The notes beneath the pieces were generated by a model that was not told the DNA's origin, made no database searches, and worked only from the letters and a program-made list of their open reading frames with translations. The position numbers and the translations under genes were made by a program. From Rutidosis leptorrhynchoides (taxonomy: Eukaryota > Streptophyta > Magnoliopsida > Asterales > Asteraceae), in the NCBI RefSeq assembly GCF_046630445.1, contig NC_092333.1:713325001-713389000 (forward strand): a stretch of DNA of 64,000 bases, given 5' to 3'. Every line of letters starts with the position of its first letter. Position 1 is the stretch's first letter. This document shows, piece by piece, positions 12,753-23,908 of the stretch.

Positions 12753-13440
12753 TGTTGGGAAAAATAGTTTCCAAGTGTATTTTTCCCAAACTTTGGACCT
12801 AAATATGTATACATATATAAGATATTTATGAGTAATATTTTATATGATTACGTAGTTTTTTACAAGGGCTTCAAGATGTTACATTATGTGTCCAAGGTTA
12901 TGTAATGGTGAATGAAATATCATGTTACAAAGAGAGGTGTTTAATGTCATTTAATGAGTTAGTTGTAGCTTTCCAACTCATTTAAGAATCAAATCCCTGA
13001 TTTTAAGGACATTAAAATTCAGTATTTATGGTATTGAATATGTCATTTAATGAGTTGGTTGAAAGTGGGTAGCTTATGTCATTTAATGAGTTGGTTGCAA
13101 GTGGTAATTTTGGTATATAAAAGAATACCACCTCCATCCATGAAAAAACTAATAGAAACACACAAGAAAACACACACAATTATCTCTGCATTTTCAAGCA
13201 ATTATTCAATTCCGGCTGTACACAGCTTTGGCTGTTGTACCCTGGGAAACAGACGACGTGTAGACGGTGAATCTGTTTTAAGGGAATCGTGTCAAACACG
13301 GGCCTCGGCTCAACCTTTTGTTGTTCATGGTAATATCCTTTTGATTCGAATCAGGTATGAACATGTTACTTCATATTTATCTGTATGATGATTCGTTTAG
13401 TTGTTAATCTAAATTTGTTTCGGGTACTATATGAATAACA
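12753..13440 (+). repeat. 5' LTR of the non-coding element
   Basis: 688 bp, TG...CA, with a TATA-like TATATAAAA at 13114-13122. The leader-like downstream part includes a 112-codon open frame (13050-13388) that recurs in the 3' LTR, but no protein family is recognised in it. Confidence 0.9.
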
Positions 13441-14833
13441 ATCTTAAAACAGATTTTTTCTTTTAACCTTTACCATATTCTGTTTCTTTGGTACATCTGA
13501 AACGGTTTGAGATTAAATTCTTTGGATTAATAAAACTTTGCTCGTTTGTTAGCAAATTTAAATTGGTACATACTGACTAAAATAATGCTCTCTATTTGGT
13601 TCTAAATATTATGCAAGCCGTGTTGATAGAACGTTGTTCAATTCACGTATTTCTTTGTGAGTAAAATTTGTATCGTCACTTCTTGGCAGAAACCTTTTGT
13701 AAAGTTGTTTGTAAACTTGAAACGGATTAAATTGAAATGGAAGATTAAATGTGATGTGATTTGAAAATTAAAATAGATGATTTAATATATTACATAGATC
13801 ATATTATCTTTGTTCGCATATATGTGTATACGTTTGAAAGAAAGGTTCTTAAAGGTTGTGTTCTTTGGTTTGACACACTTGTTTTGTCAGTTAACATTAA
13901 ATATTCTGTTGGTATAATTATGGAGATCATATAATCTCGATGGGCAGGTTAATGTGTTTCTCATGTTGACATGATTTCTTTGACTGTGAGATAACTACTC
14001 TGTGTTTGAGTTTTATACAAGTGATATAACTTTACAAGTGATAAAGTTTTTTTTTAACTCATTGAAGTGTGTAGAGTAAAACTTTGGCACATTTAAAAAA
14101 AAATAAAAAAAATTAATAAAAGATTATTGGCAGACATTTAATTTGATGAGATTATGTAAAATTGATTCGTGGATGAATGTAGTAACCATGTAATGTTTAC
14201 AAATTGAATAATTTTGCCCATTTATATTTATTTTTGTATAATATACGGTCCTTTGTGTTACAATAAATCTCTTGCAAATGGGTAAGAGATAAGGGGTAAA
14301 TGAGATGTGGTTTTAATAAAATATATTTGGAAACGTAAATCTTTTTCATATTTGAATGGTCCGTATGTATTAAAATAAGGAAATGATATTGAAACGGCTA
14401 ATGCTCGTTATTATGTAGATAAAATAAGCGTTATAAATAAATTATTTTCTCAATCATAGAACGTTTTATACGTAGAAGGTTGATACTAATTGAGAAAACA
14501 TTTATTGGTCTAAAAAAAAGAAAAATATATAATTTATGTAGAGTTTATTTCTACATATGAGATTGACGCTAACTTGAGTCATTGGCAAAACAATTATTGA
14601 TATAGAGTTTGTTTCTATATATGAAATTGTTTTGGGAAAATTCTCATAACGTTATTCTCCTTAACAAAAGTTAAAGGAAGAGAATTTGAGGAAACGCTTA
14701 TATGAGCGAAGTGTGGAAAAACACACATACAATGGCTTGTATCGATCGATATTCGTAAGCATAAGTATGTACGAGTATGAGTGACGAGTTTGTTAAAATG
14801 ATTTTATTTATGGATTTAACAAATTAGTTATAG

Positions 14834-14835
<2 letters not shown>

Positions 14836-14915
<80 letters not shown>

Positions 14916-14974
14916 TATACATATACATATATATATACATATATATATATACATATATATACATATATATACAT
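14836..14974. repeat. (AT)n / (ATAC)-rich microsatellite
   Basis: A pure AT run of about 70 bp, then interspersed 'atatatac' units, inside the non-coding LTR element. Confidence 0.95.
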
Positions 14975-15044
14975 ATTATATTGGTTTGGAATAAAATTTT
15001 GTTTTATTCAAAGCGTAAGTCTTAAAGGCTTATTTAATTTGGGT

Positions 15045-15290
15045 TAGAAATTATCTAGTTTAACCTATCTGGTTGAAATCTGTGTGGTTTAACACGTTTT
15101 GTTGAAACCTATTTGGTTGAAACCTGTGTGGTTTAATATGTTTGGTTGAAACATGTTTGGTTTACCATGTTTTGGTTGAAACCTGTTTGGTTTACTAGGG
15201 TAGGTTGAAACATATATGGTTTAACCTTGTCTGGTTAAAACCCTTTTAATTCAACTGTCTGGGTTAAAACCTATTTGGTTTAATCTAGTT
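15045..15290. repeat. Degenerate tandem repeat, 'ggttgaaacctgtttggttta' units
   Basis: About seven diverged units of roughly 30-38 bp alternate 'ggttgaaacc' and 'tggtttaa' motifs. They are in the interior of the non-coding LTR element and have no coding sense. Confidence 0.75.
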
Positions 15291-17560
15291 GTGATCATTC
15301 GAACTTTTGTATTAGTTAAGTAGATGATCACAAGTGAGAATGACCTGGTGGTCGGTTTTGTTGTATCGGTTATTATTTGAATGAAATAATGATGAATATG
15401 GATGTACTTGACATATCCTAAAAGGCTGTGTCAAGGTTCATGGTTTCTCTTTATAGATTGTATCTGTTACAATTGGGAGTCTGTATAAAACTTTAAAATG
15501 AAATAATTATAGTTACATGTGTATTTTGTAATCCATTTAATCTACACATAAACATGTTTCATTTAATAAAGGAGATTTAAACAATAGCATTGTATTTCCC
15601 TCTTTAAAATAGTTTTTAAAGAAATGTACAAGAAATTATTTCAAATATATTTTAAAGTTTTATCATGACAATAATTGAATGATAAAAGTTAGACTTGGAT
15701 CATATTTTAGTACATTTAGTTCGATGTTATTCAAATGTGTGATTCCAAGACGCACATTAATGTGCATGACATGGCTTGAGGATATGTCATATTTGAATAA
15801 AAGATACGACACTATAATGTCGAGTCTAGCGAGATTAATATCTCGGTTGGTAGGAATATTCTACCTTGAGGGTCCGAATAAGTTTCGGAGTACATTATAA
15901 ATGACTTGGCATGAAAGGGTCAAGATTATAATATATAATTATATATGTACCCTGTATGAGTGAACATCATAAGATTATGATGTTGAAACTAATTCAATTT
16001 ATCTTGTGATGATAATTGAATTATGTGATATGGACTCTGAAGATGTCCAAGAAAAATTTTCTTGATGGAGAATTAAAGGAACTTTCTTCATAAGTTGCAT
16101 ATCATTTTTCATATTAAGAAAGCGAGACTGAATGATTGATAAGAGACATTATTTATAAGACACTCAGGATGATGTCTTTGTCTCAAGTGAATTTTGTCAT
16201 GATACAAGGGACATGTTTTGATATTCCTTGTTTGAAATGCTATGGAGAATTAGAATGATGCATATTCTATTCTCATGATTTAGTCTTGAAGTCTATAGCA
16301 TGCTAGACTTAGACGTGTTAATGATGAATCACCTGCAGAGATCAATTAACAATGAATATTCCGTAGTGTGGAATTTATGTTAAGACAAAATCAACATTTC
16401 ATTAAGTATAGAAGGATTTGGTATATTATAAAACCAAATTAGTAACAAAAATGATGTGGATTATTTCCTTTTTATATGGAATGCAATTAGAGATTTGCAA
16501 TTGAGTGCGAAAACTTTGTAAGTTTGCAATTGCTTAAAATGTGGAACGCATATGATGTAAATCTCATGTGGGGGAATTTACCGCATCGTTGATTATAATC
16601 ATAGTTGAATTATATGATTAGTGTTGAAATTTACATCAAATTGCAAGACATGTGGGGGAAGCTTTGAAAGGATAAGCAGTAACCATTATTAGTTGTGTTA
16701 AATGTACACAAAATGTGGGGGTGTCTTGCATTTTGATATTAATTCATGATTTATGATGACATGGCTCATTGGATTGAAAAAGATAAGAATTTAGCTGATG
16801 CTATAATTCTATTTAAGCCAATGATTGGTAATTAAGACTGACATAGTCAATATAATTATAGTAGAACAACTAATCTCTTTTTAGGTTATCTTTGTTAACC
16901 TTTTAAAGTTTCGGACCCGACAACCATTGGGTTGAGAAGAGATTATGTTGTGGAATGAGACTAAAGCCCTTGAAATGATAGTTTATATGAAAGAAACCTA
17001 ACCCAGTTGACTGGAGATCCCAAGATCTGGGTTCAATAGGACAACCTAATTATATAAACTAAGGTCACTGTAGGGGGAGTTGTTAAACTTCTTAATCTAT
17101 ATGAGGGAGTTGTTAAGCTTCCGAGTCCATTCCGATAACTAATTTTGACAGTGATGTAAGGTTAAGCGCTAAGCTTTTAATGATTTCTAAAAGATACACA
17201 TAAATTTGCTGGGAGATCTTTAAGAAATCACCTATGTGAGAGAGAAGTGGGGTCGCTTCGAAAGGAATTATTGGGCATAATTCCTAGAGCTCTCGCAGAA
17301 CCAGGCTAGTGTTCAGGACCATAATGGACACAACTATGAGGAGTTGAAATTGTCAGGAAGAGTCATGTGTGAAATGTATTGTCGTCTACACAAGCGGCAG
17401 ACCAGTTCAAGGACATCGCGTCTACTGAGAGCCAGGAGACTAAGTATGTTTCATAAGGGAAGGTTCAAAGGGTAACACCTACCTATCCTATGCAAGACTC
17501 AACTGTTGAAAATGCAGTATGTTTGTGTGTTTTAAATTGATATCTATTCATGTGGGGGAT

Positions 17561-18248
17561 TGTTGGGAAAAATAGTTTCCAAGTGTATTTTTCTCAAACT
17601 TTGGACCTAAATATGTATACATATATAAGATATTTATGAGTAATATTTTATATGATTACGTAGTTTTTTACAAGGGCTTCAAGATGTTACATTATGTGTC
17701 CAAAGTTATGTAATGGTGAATGAGATATCATGTTACAAAGAGAGGTGTTTAATGTCATTTAATGAGTTAGTTGTAGCTTTCCAACTCATTTTAGAATCAA
17801 ATCCCTGATTTTAGGGACATTAAAATTCAGTATTTATGGTATTGAATATGTCATTTAATGAGTTGGTTGCAAGTGGGTAGCTTATGTCATTTAATGAGTT
17901 GGTTGCAAGTGGTAATTTTGGTATATAAAAGAATACCACCTCCATCCATGAAAAAACTAATAGAAACACACAAGAAAACACACACAATTATCTCTGCATT
18001 TTCAGGCAATTATTCAATTCTGGCTGTACACAGCTTTGGCCGTTGTACCTTGGGAAACAGGCGACGTGTAGACGGCGAATCTGTTTTAAGGGAACCGTGT
18101 CAAACACGGGCCTCGATTCAACCTTTTGTTGTTCATGGTAATATCCTTTTGATTCGAATCAGGTATGAACATGTTACTTCATATTTATCTGTATGATGAT
18201 TCGTTTAGTTGTTAATCTAAATTTGTTTCGGGTACTATATGAATAACA
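17561..18248 (+). repeat. 3' LTR of the non-coding element
   Basis: 688 bp, the same length as the 5' LTR, with about 15 substitutions by eye. It is followed directly by the target duplication ATACG. Confidence 0.9.
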
Positions 18249-19068
18249 ATACGTATGTCATTAATGCATATGGACTTGACTATTTAATTACCGTGCTCAA
18301 GTATTATGCTACATACAGGTTAATAAAACTAATTATATATGACGATTATATATGAATCATCATACTAGCTTACGGTTGATTACCAAAAGGCACCTGCAGT
18401 AGCAACTGGATAGATGATTTTACTCTTCTTAACCATCTATATATATAAATGATGTACTGTTATCTAAAATACACGTACAAGTTTCATATTGTTCCAGGAT
18501 GAATATATAATTTGTATCATGAGCGAAGAAATTACCCACCTCCATGGCAGACAAACAGGGCTGACAAATGAAATGATTAAGTTGTTTAGCCATCTCTGCA
18601 GTCATGTCTAAACAAGCTGGATGAAACCTGAACAAAAAAAGCTAGCTTAATTGAAGCTAATATGATCACATTAGCAAATTAAACCCAAAAAAGTAATTAA
18701 AAGCATGGATATATCACAAATTTAGTTAAACCTTGAATCGAATATATATGACAGGCTACTTAAGAAAATACGTATATGTATGTATGTCGGCTGGTGCGAT
18801 ATATTATTTTTATTAAAATTTCTCTCTTTGTAATAAACTTAGCTACTATGTTTGAAAGTATATATATGTGTATAGTAGGTAGTACAACAACTGTGCCGTA
18901 GAAGTTTCAGAAAATTAACAGCAAACTAACATTCAACAGATCTCCAGCCAAACATGGTTAGTGTAAATTTTGTTCATTAAACACCAGCAAATGCGGCCGC
19001 CCCAAAATCATATCCCAATTTCGACCTATTAAGTCGTTGGCATGTAGTCAGCATCAGTCATGACTATT

Positions 19069-19514
19069 TGTTGGGGTGACCTTCACCCCTTTCCCACATC
19101 GGTTGGAGAGGCAAAAACAAAGGCCCATATATGTGGCTTGATACCTCTTCCTCACAGGACGCGTTTTAAACCCGTGAGGGCAGTTGAGTCGCTGGTGGCT
19201 CGCTGTTCCCAAAGCGGACAATATTCTGTGGTGGTCCTGGCTTCCGTCTCCATTGCCATCAACTGATATCAGAGCCGGGGTTACCACACCGATGTTGGGC
19301 GGGGGGGGGGGGGGGGATTGTTGGGGTGACCTTCACCCCTTTCCCACATCGGTTGGAGAGGTAAAAACAAAGGCCCATATATGTGGCTTGATACCTCTTC
19401 CTCACAGGATGCGTTTTAAACCCGTGAGGGCAGTTGAGTCGCTGGTGGCTCGCTGTTCCCAAAGCGGACAATATTCTGTGGTGGTCCTGGCTTCTGTCTC
19501 CGTTGCCATCAACT
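19069..19514 (+). mobile_element. TRIM (miniature LTR retrotransposon)
   Basis: Two direct terminal repeats of about 193 bp (19069-19261 and 19319-19511; identity extends 3 bp further) begin TGTTGGGGTGACC. They differ at about four places. Between them lie only about 57 bp: a primer-binding site TGATATCAGAGCC (19264-19276, close to the initiator-Met tRNA complement) and a polypurine tract made of 16 consecutive G (19301-19316). There is no coding capacity. The left flank CTATT is a target duplication, but its partner is found only after the adjoining Copia element at 21858. The 3' repeat abuts that element directly. Confidence 0.88.
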
Positions 19515-21857
19515 TGTTAGTTATATTTTGGTTAGAAGGAAAAATGGAGTTTTGTCCCACATTGATAGAAGAGTGAAGTTGGAGGTGAACTTCTTGGCTA
19601 TAAAAGGAGGCCATGGGATTACTTTCAAATTGCACCAATCAATACACTTTAAGTATTTGATTATTTCTTTCTTTCTTAGCCTTGTTTGAGAGTTGTATTA
19701 GTTAAATGTTATGGAGAGTGTAGTTGGCTTAAGAGAGTCGTCTATATCATTGTAACAATTTGTGATATAGTGTATTTCTCTCTTTGGGGGCCGGTGGTTT
19801 TTCTCCTGTTTTGGAGTTTCCACGTTAAATCTTGTGTTGTGTATTGTTCTTATTTCTTTACTGTTTTTCATTGGGCGTTTGTTGAGAATTAGTGAGGCCT
19901 TAATTTCCCAACAACTGGTATCAGAGTTTCAGGTTTGACGGGGGTCTCGGTTATAGGAGTCGGAGTATGCTCTGTGGTTGCCACAGGAGTGGATCGTCCA
20001 CATCAGAAACGAGTTCTATTGATCGTATAGGGTATCTGGTTAGACAATATTTTTTCTGATTCGTAGTAATAGTTAGATTTGTTAGTGGTGAGTTGTGGAT
20101 TTTCGATTTAAAGGGTCCTGTCTACCTGCTACATCTTTTGGCTATTCGAAACGTGAGCAAAATCAGAGAAAATGTTGTTTATAGGATACGGATACGATGT
20201 CAAAGTTCAGTCCAATGAGGTTTGATGTAGAGAAATTTGATGGGATGATCAATTTTGGCTTATGGCAGGTTCAAGTCAAGGATGTGTTGATTCAGCCCGG
20301 GTTACATAAGGCATTGAAAGGTAAACCCACCTTTGTTCCCGACAGTGATTCTAGCAGTAAGTTCGATGAAGAAGAATGGGATGATATGGATTTGAGGGCA
20401 GCAAGTGCGATTCGTTTGTGTCTTGCAAAGAACGTGCTTGCAAATGTGCACGGGTTATCAACGGCAAAGGAGCTTTGGGTTAAACTAGAGCAGTTGTACC
20501 TGGGCAAGGGCATCTCAAATTGGTTGTGTCTTAAAGAACAATTTCATACTCTGCGTATGGATAGGGGTTCAAAGATTTCAGATCATCTAAGTATTCTTAA
20601 CGGTATTGTTTCAGAACTGGAGGCTATTGGAGTTAAAACGGATGATGAAGATAAAGCTTTGAGGTTGATATTATCTTTATCATCGTCTTATGAACACATG
20701 AAACCTATTTTGATGTATGGGAAGAAAACTCTGAAGTTTGAAGACGTTACTAGCAAGCTCCTATCCGAGGAGAAAAGACTAGAAGGTAACGGGGTCTCGT
20801 CATCGGGAGATACGATAGTGTTGTGTTCGGATATGCGAAAGAGAAACTCTGGGAAGAATCTGGTATGCTGGAGGTGCGGGAAGACTGGGCATGTAAGGGT
20901 TAATTGTCCAGGTGGAGCTAATTCGGCAAATGGCTCCAAAGACGCTAACATTGTCTCCGTTGTTACGGAGAGTGACGAATTCCTCTGAAGTCACACCATC
21001 CTCATGGTGTGTCCGCGCCACCATGGAAAGGGATATTCATTAGCGGTTCCACAATTGCACATAGGCATTGGTTTGGCATTGATGCATGTTGTGTGGTGGA
21101 AACTGATGTTGTAGATGATGAAACTTCCAAGGAAAGTCAAACAGGAAGTTGCACCATAAAGTTTCAGCTGGTTGTTCAACAACATGTGCCGAGGTGAAAT
21201 GCTTGGAATGTGATATTCTAAGTGCTATACTCTTAATGGTGGAGTATGATAATTCTTGTTAAGAGTTATGATTGTCTGTGATGACTATGATTGTCGGTTT
21301 AGACAATGTTCGGTAAAGATGCAAGTTTTGTCTCATGGGAGATAATGTCAACGGCATGAAGATGAGGATCTTGAAGTTGTCGTCGAGGAAGCGTCTACAT
21401 CGGTTATCTTTGCAATGTGGAAGCATGATTATTTTTTTCTATCCAAAAGGTGGAGATTTGTTAGTTATATTTTGGTTAGAAGGAAAAATGGAGTTTTGTC
21501 TCACATTGGTAGAAGAGTGAAGTTGGAGGTGAACTCCTTGGCTATAAAAAGAGGCCATGAGATTACTTCCAATTTGCACCAATCAATACACTTTAAGTAT
21601 TTGATTATTTCTTTCTTTCTTACCCTTGTTTGAGAGTTGTATTAGTTAAATATTTTGGAGAGTGTAGTTGGCTTAAGAGAGTCGTCTATATCATTGTAAC
21701 AATTTGTGATAGAGTGTATTTCTCTCTTTAGGGGCCGGTGATTTTTCTTCCGTTTTGGAGTTTCCACGTTAAATCTTGTGTTGTGTATTGTTCTTATTTC
21801 TTTACTGTTTTTCATTGGGCGTTTGTTGGGAATTAGTGAGGCCTTAATTTCCCAACA
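19515..21857 (+). mobile_element. Non-autonomous gag-only Copia element (TR-GAG type)
   Basis: A 2343-bp element with 399-bp LTRs (19515-19913, 21459-21857; TGTTAG...CCCAACA). It has a primer-binding site CTGGTATCAGAG right after the 5' LTR, a purine-rich AAAAGGTGGAGATT before the 3' LTR, and a TATA box TATAAAAG (19599-19606) in the LTR. The only long frame is gag (20197-20988); protease, integrase and reverse transcriptase are absent. About 16 LTR differences were counted by eye. It is followed by CTATT but preceded by the TRIM without a duplication of its own. It lies in an intron of BAH-PHD copy A. Confidence 0.9.
20197..20988 (+). CDS. Copia gag polyprotein of the TR-GAG element
   Basis: A 263-aa capsid/nucleocapsid-type protein that packages element RNA into virus-like particles. 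It starts at the first ATG after the leader. The N-terminal part has FDGMINFGLWQVQVKDVL, the usual Copia gag opening. The middle is the helical UBN2-type gag region (AKELWVKLEQLY, LILSLSSSYEHMKPIL). The C-terminal part carries one CCHC zinc knuckle, CWRCGKTGHVRVNC (about residues 224-237). The frame is open throughout and stops soon after the knuckle, without fusion to protease. As the only intact frame in the element, it could still make protein if transcribed. Confidence 0.88.
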   Translation: MSKFSPMRFDVEKFDGMINFGLWQVQVKDVLIQPGLHKALKGKPTFVPDSDSSSKFDEEEWDDMDLRAASAIRLCLAKNVLANVHGLSTAKELWVKLEQLYLGKGISNWLCLKEQFHTLRMDRGSKISDHLSILNGIVSELEAIGVKTDDEDKALRLILSLSSSYEHMKPILMYGKKTLKFEDVTSKLLSEEKRLEGNGVSSSGDTIVLCSDMRKRNSGKNLVCWRCGKTGHVRVNCPGGANSANGSKDANIVSVVTESDEFL

Positions 21858-22157
21858 CTATTATCCTCTAGCATTGCGAGTAATTAAATACCAAAAGTAT
21901 TCCATCATATTCTATCTAACTATATATCTTGACAACTTTCTTATAAAAGAATTAAAACCCTAATTAATCACCATATATTCCCTTTCTTTTACCCTTCAGA
22001 TCCATTATGAATGATTATCATTAACCAATATGCTCGTCAAGCAAGAATACCTCATTATCGCATTCAAAAACTAGTTTCATTAACTACAATTAACAGCATA
22101 CATTTTCACTGCCCAACCTAGCTAGTGTGAATTAACATTTTACTGATCATATGCATC

Positions 22158-22499
22158 CAGGGGCGAATTTAGAGGGGGGGCGCACGCCCCCAGTCGATTT
22201 CGAAATTTTAGTGTAAAAATTTAGATTTTTTTCATTTTGTCCCAAACCCAAAAGCCATTTGACCCAAAACCTACATATTTTGCCTCCTACCTTCAAATTT
22301 TGCTCACAATTCTCTAAATTTTGCCCCAAAACCTTCAAATTTTGCCCACAAACCTTCAAATTTTATTCAAAAACCTCAAAAATTTGCCTAAAAACCTCCA
22401 ATTTTTGTCCCAAAAACTCCGTATTTTGCCCAAAAAAGCTGCTACGGTTTTAAAAAAAAATTTCGCCCCCGGTAAAGAAAAATCCTGTTTCCGCCACTG
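22158..22499. mobile_element. hAT-type MITE
   Basis: 342 bp, with ends CAGGGGCGAATTTAG and CTGTTTCCGCCACTG forming an imperfect terminal inverted repeat. A perfect 8-bp target duplication TATGCATC flanks it (22150-22157, 22500-22507). The interior is a minisatellite of 'aaaccttcaaattttgccc'-like units. Same family as 4164-4451. It lies in the intron between the PHD half-exons of BAH-PHD copy A. Confidence 0.9.
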
Positions 22500-23305
22500 T
22501 ATGCATCCACACACACATTAACTATAAACTATTAAAGAAACACAACAAACACACATTCGAAACAAACGAAAATATCCCGACACGATGAATCATACCTATC
22601 ACCACAATTTTCGCAATCAATCATCTCTCTGTCTGGATTTTCAGGCATCTCACACCTGCAATACCTGCATGCCATATTATATAATTATAATTAATAGTTA
22701 CTTGATCAACAACTACAAAAAGCGAAGGAAAAAAAACAACACTCTTTATATCATCAAAAAAGAAAAAAGTTAAACTTAAACATACACAGTTATGCTCTCT
22801 GGACTGAATGCACCAGTCAAACGTTGATACTCAAAACGACAGAAAAAATCGTTTTCTTCAACTTTATCCAGATTATTATACTCATCCATGGAGTACACAT
22901 TACACTTTTCCACAATGGTATCAACTGATTGTGTATCCACGTGATCGGAAGAAAATAATTCTTTTGTTCCGTGAAATGATTTTCGGCCACCGATTGCATC
23001 TTCTTGTCTATAAAACCAGCGAATCTCAACTTTCACTCGAGGATTAATTCGCCCGTTAGCCGTTAATATCTTCTCAATTTTCGCAATACAGTTAGGTTTA
23101 TCGCGATAATAATGTGATAACATTGTTACGTTGTCGCCAGCTGATCATTAAAATCAAGCAAACAAAAAGAAAACGAAAATCAATTAGTGATAAATTATAG
23201 GAATTTGAGACGAACATACGTTTAATGATAAAGCTGCCGTCTTTGTTCGTGATTGTATAGGGTTTCGGTGTTTGCCGTCACCACGCCTGACCTATTTGCT
23301 GCCAT

Positions 23306-23880
23306 AGCTAGTATGACTTCAGACGGACCCTATTTTTACTCAATGGATGGATACAAATTGGAGCGTGTTATATTTCTTTTCATATATATACACGGAGAAA
23401 AATGGTAGCATGGAAAGTTGAGGGGGTGATTGTGTATAATTTAGAAAATTCGAAGGTCAACCTTGTCCGGTCACATCTCGAACTGAACCAGGTGACGATT
23501 ATTCTATTGGAGATCTTGCGTTGGCGGTTGTTGACGGGTGTTTTGTGGTTGTAGTCCCGTGCACATAGATTCTCCTTTCATTTGCAATTCCTTTCGGGTC
23601 CGAAACGTCTATTCAATTGCGACCTTATAATGCAATCGCCTTCTCTGGTCCAATTTCCGTTTTTGTTTCTGTTGTATTCCTGATTCATTCACTAGCTATG
23701 TCGGTCTGGTTGGTTCTTTGCGCCAAGTTTTGGTGTAGCAGCTATATTTCGATTTATCCTATGACATTACATGCGAGAGTGCATGGCCGACCGAAGTCAG
23801 CCGAGGAGCCGTGTGACATGTCATCTTGGGGACAGTCTCTCAAATACACCTTAAGATGTTGACCCTTTTTTTACGGGTGT
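23306..23880. other. Upstream region of BAH-PHD copy A
   Basis: Short stretches (about 23340-23440) match the upstream region of copy B at about 31560-31690, including 'gaatggtagcatggaaag'-type sequence, so the duplication includes the promoter side. Beyond that nothing is recognised; an 81-codon open frame at 23617 has no known motif. Confidence 0.5.
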
Positions 23881-23908
23881 TATGACCATAACAATGTAAA
23901 TCTTGTAT

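Larger units (their letters stand above)
12753..18248 (+). mobile_element. Large non-coding LTR retrotransposon derivative (LARD-like)
   Basis: A 5496-bp element with two 688-bp LTRs (12753-13440 and 17561-18248) that start TGTTGGG and end AACA. It is flanked by a perfect 5-bp target-site duplication ATACG (12748-12752, 18249-18253). A purine-rich TGTGGGGGAT (17551-17560) sits just before the 3' LTR as polypurine tract. The 4.1-kb interior contains no gag or pol frame; the longest open frame is under 75 codons. About 15 LTR differences in 688 bp were counted by eye. No TGG-type primer-binding site follows the 5' LTR. It lies in the last intron of BAH-PHD copy A. It must have moved with proteins supplied in trans. 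Confidence 0.9.
12008..23305 (-). pseudogene. EBS/SHL-like BAH-PHD chromatin reader, copy A (probably non-functional)
   Basis: The family reads histone methyl marks in the nucleus (BAH for H3K27me3, PHD for H3K4me2/3) and controls flowering. Minus-strand exons: 23305-23220 (start), 23140-22786 (BAH; WFYRQEDAIGGRKSFHG visible), 22664-22596 (PHD first half, CRCEMPENPD, CENCGD), 18627-18540 (PHD second half, FHPACLDMTAEMAK) and 12031-12008 (short acidic tail and stop). Splice sites are GT-AG and phases agree, except exon 1: at 86 nt it is in the wrong phase for the BAH exon (copy B's 106 nt fits), so the initiator frame soon stops. The codon across the PHD splice gives Arg where Trp is expected before FHPAC. 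Introns hold the LTR element at 12753, the composite element at 19069 and a MITE. Use of another start inside the BAH exon (ATG at 23123) cannot be excluded. Confidence 0.8.

Noticed and set aside
13050-13388. 112-codon ORF in the non-coding element LTR, with a twin at 17858
   Set aside because: The duplication is due to the two LTRs; no known domain, and it covers the predicted TATA and leader.
15045-15290. CRISPR-like array
   Set aside because: Units are degenerate, with no regular unique spacers, in a plant LTR element.
19069-19514. TRIM as a Cassandra element with a 5S RNA gene
   Set aside because: Its 'gacgcgttttaaacccgtgagg' region recalls LTRs common in plants, but I could not identify a 5S RNA core with its internal promoter, so the specific name is not used.
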